DNA of 64,000 nt from Sulfoacidibacillus ferrooxidans (GTDB taxonomy: Bacteria; Bacillota; Bacilli; Alicyclobacillales; SLC66), in contig NZ_JALBUF010000004.1 of the NCBI RefSeq assembly GCF_022606465.1, forward strand, positions 124,001 to 188,000, in the 5' to 3' direction. Each line of letters begins with the position of its first letter. The first letter of the stretch is position 1. Of the stretch, positions 62,971-64,000 are shown one piece after another. Made by a program: the position numbers and the translations under genes. The notes below the pieces were generated by a model. The model searched no databases and was not told the origin of the DNA. It worked only from the letters and a program-made list of their open reading frames with translations.

Positions 62971-64000
62971 ATGAAAAAGGATCGATGGCAGTCTAATAGA
63001 GCACGTTGTTATGTACATAGTATGGTAGCTTTAATTGCAAGCACGATGATGTGTGCGCTTGGAGTCAGTCCAGCTTTTGCTGCTAGTCAGTCGACGATTA
63101 CGATTCCAATTGATGTGGATTCACAGAGTGCTAATTTGACGATACCGACTTTACCGATAAGCTTTTTTACTAATGGGGAGCTCGAAGTTTCAGGCTCAGT
63201 TCTGGTCAATGGGCTAACGATTCCGATACAAGGTGTAGAGTTAGGCATCAACCCGCTGACGAATGCAGAAAATGTATATCAGATCCTAGGGGTTCTGTTT
63301 GTATCAAATGTCGTGCTAACTGCACAGGCTTCGACTGTTCCTGTGGGTTCGGCAGATCCATTCATAGCGACTGCCTATGATGCTACAGGGAATGCCATTG
63401 CGCTTCCAAGTGGCGCAACAGTTACTTATGATGTGAGCGCACCTAGTGGGGTGTCCTCTTTACAATACAATATAGCTAACCAGAGTGGATTTACTGCACA
63501 GGAGCCTGGCGTGTATACGATTACCCCGATGGTTAGTCAGTTTGGTACGCAAGTCACAGGTACACCCTTACAAATAACGGTTACTTATCAAGATAACATC
63601 GTTTTTCAAATGAGTTCTTCCACTCCGCTCACGCAACTCTATGTTTCTTATAGTAACGGATCGTCTACTACAAGTGGTACAGATGGTGTCACTTTGCAAG
63701 CTACAAGTGGTTTTACACAAAGTAACCAAACGGTAACGCTCACACCAAGTGGTATGCAGCAGCTAAATGCAATATTGGCCCCTGGACAAACTTACGGATT
63801 GTCGAGTGAAGGGATGTCCGATTCGGGACTCATCCTTATGGCTGATCCGACACAGACTGTATCCTATACAGCGCCAGGTTCTACTGGGAGTTCAAGTTCC
63901 ACAGACAGTTCGACAACTTCTCCTAATTGGACGGCTGCTGGAAACCCATTGACTGGAACCTCTGCTCCTGTTTCTACGTATGTGAACGTCAATGGAGTGT
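62971..64000 (+). CDS. Secreted surface protein, N-terminal part (runs off the window)
   Basis: Open from ATG at 62971 (SD AAGGAG) to the end of the window, at least 343 codons. Signal peptide 1-37 (SMVALIASTMMCALGVSPAF). Residues about 40-210 are the shared N-terminal module (PTLPISFFTNGELEVSG, VNGLTIPIQGVELGIN, GVYTITPMVSQFG). Residues about 212-298 are the second shared module (LTQLYVSYSNGS, GFTQSNQTVTLTP, DSGLILMADP, VSYTAPG). A Ser/Thr linker (SSSSTDSSTTSP) then leads into new sequence. The order matches the transglutaminase-type protein at 50024, so it may be a paralogue; its C-terminal domain is unseen. Confidence 0.85.
   Translation, partial: MKKDRWQSNRARCYVHSMVALIASTMMCALGVSPAFAASQSTITIPIDVDSQSANLTIPTLPISFFTNGELEVSGSVLVNGLTIPIQGVELGINPLTNAENVYQILGVLFVSNVVLTAQASTVPVGSADPFIATAYDATGNAIALPSGATVTYDVSAPSGVSSLQYNIANQSGFTAQEPGVYTITPMVSQFGTQVTGTPLQITVTYQDNIVFQMSSSTPLTQLYVSYSNGSSTTSGTDGVTLQATSGFTQSNQTVTLTPSGMQQLNAILAPGQTYGLSSEGMSDSGLILMADPTQTVSYTAPGSTGSSSSTDSSTTSPNWTAAGNPLTGTSAPVSTYVNVNGV

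Overview
The window reads as the chromosome of a Bacilli-type Firmicute. It opens with the mreB/mbl - flhO - flhP order of flagellar hook-basal-body genes. It also has a divergent sigma-factor and ComK-like pair, a YvyE-type protein, Shine-Dalgarno sequences of the GGAGG type, and several TTG or GTG starts. The style of the surface proteins, the ER-type signal peptidase and the DUF1102/DUF5305 proteins suggest an Alicyclobacillaceae-like, possibly acidophilic, organism. That placement is inference; no rRNA is present.

Layout. 1-6.4 kb: housekeeping and motility block (MreB end, FlhO, FlhP, sigma factor, ComK-like regulator, YvyE, GT4 glycosyltransferase). 6.4-15.5 kb: two large Ig-like surface proteins, the first with three SLH domains, so it can anchor to the wall as an S-layer protein. 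15.6-26.8 kb: a cell-surface glycosylation block (GT-C membrane protein with an outer Ig-like tail, beta-propeller lipoprotein, GT2-GtrA fusion, DUF2079 membrane protein, GtrB-like GT2, ManC-type enzyme), interrupted by an insertion sequence that cut a second DUF2079-like gene. 26.8-31.7 kb: very AT-rich island with two tyrosine recombinases, an HUH Rep-like protein preceded by three 10-bp direct repeats, a repeated-HTH protein and decayed IS pieces. 31.9-40.2 kb: a third Ig-like surface gene without its 5' end, followed by a near-identical second copy of the GT-C / lipoprotein / GT2-GtrA genes. The copies form 4,081-bp direct repeats at a constant offset of 20,444 bp. 40.2-43.7 kb: IS1380-like remnant, intact IS256-type element and a decayed rfbA-rfbB pair. 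43.8-48.9 kb: intact rfbABDC operon (dTDP-L-rhamnose) plus a second ManC. 49-54.6 kb: IS4-type remnant, a surface protein ending in a transglutaminase-like domain, a small membrane protein and a PIG-V-type mannosyltransferase. 55-62.5 kb: a TasA/archaeal-pilin-like secretion locus (DUF1102-like protein, divergent SipW-like Ser-His signal peptidase, DUF5305 protein, histidine kinase, response regulator, solute-binding-like protein). It is bracketed by broken rfb pieces (rfbA' on the left, rfbB'-rfbC' on the right). 62.97-64 kb: start of another surface protein.

How it fits together (inference): most of the window builds and decorates the cell surface. rfbABDC supplies dTDP-rhamnose, ManC enzymes supply GDP-mannose, GT2/GtrA, GT-C and PIG-V proteins move sugars across the membrane by polyprenol carriers, and the large Ig-like proteins are likely acceptors. 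Repeats, IS elements and broken copies show that the surface locus is being rearranged. The most interesting parts are the fibre/SipW/two-component locus with a possible attenuator RNA in its leader, two uncharacterised modules shared by the surface proteins, and the duplicated glycosylation cassette with a headless surface gene in front of it.
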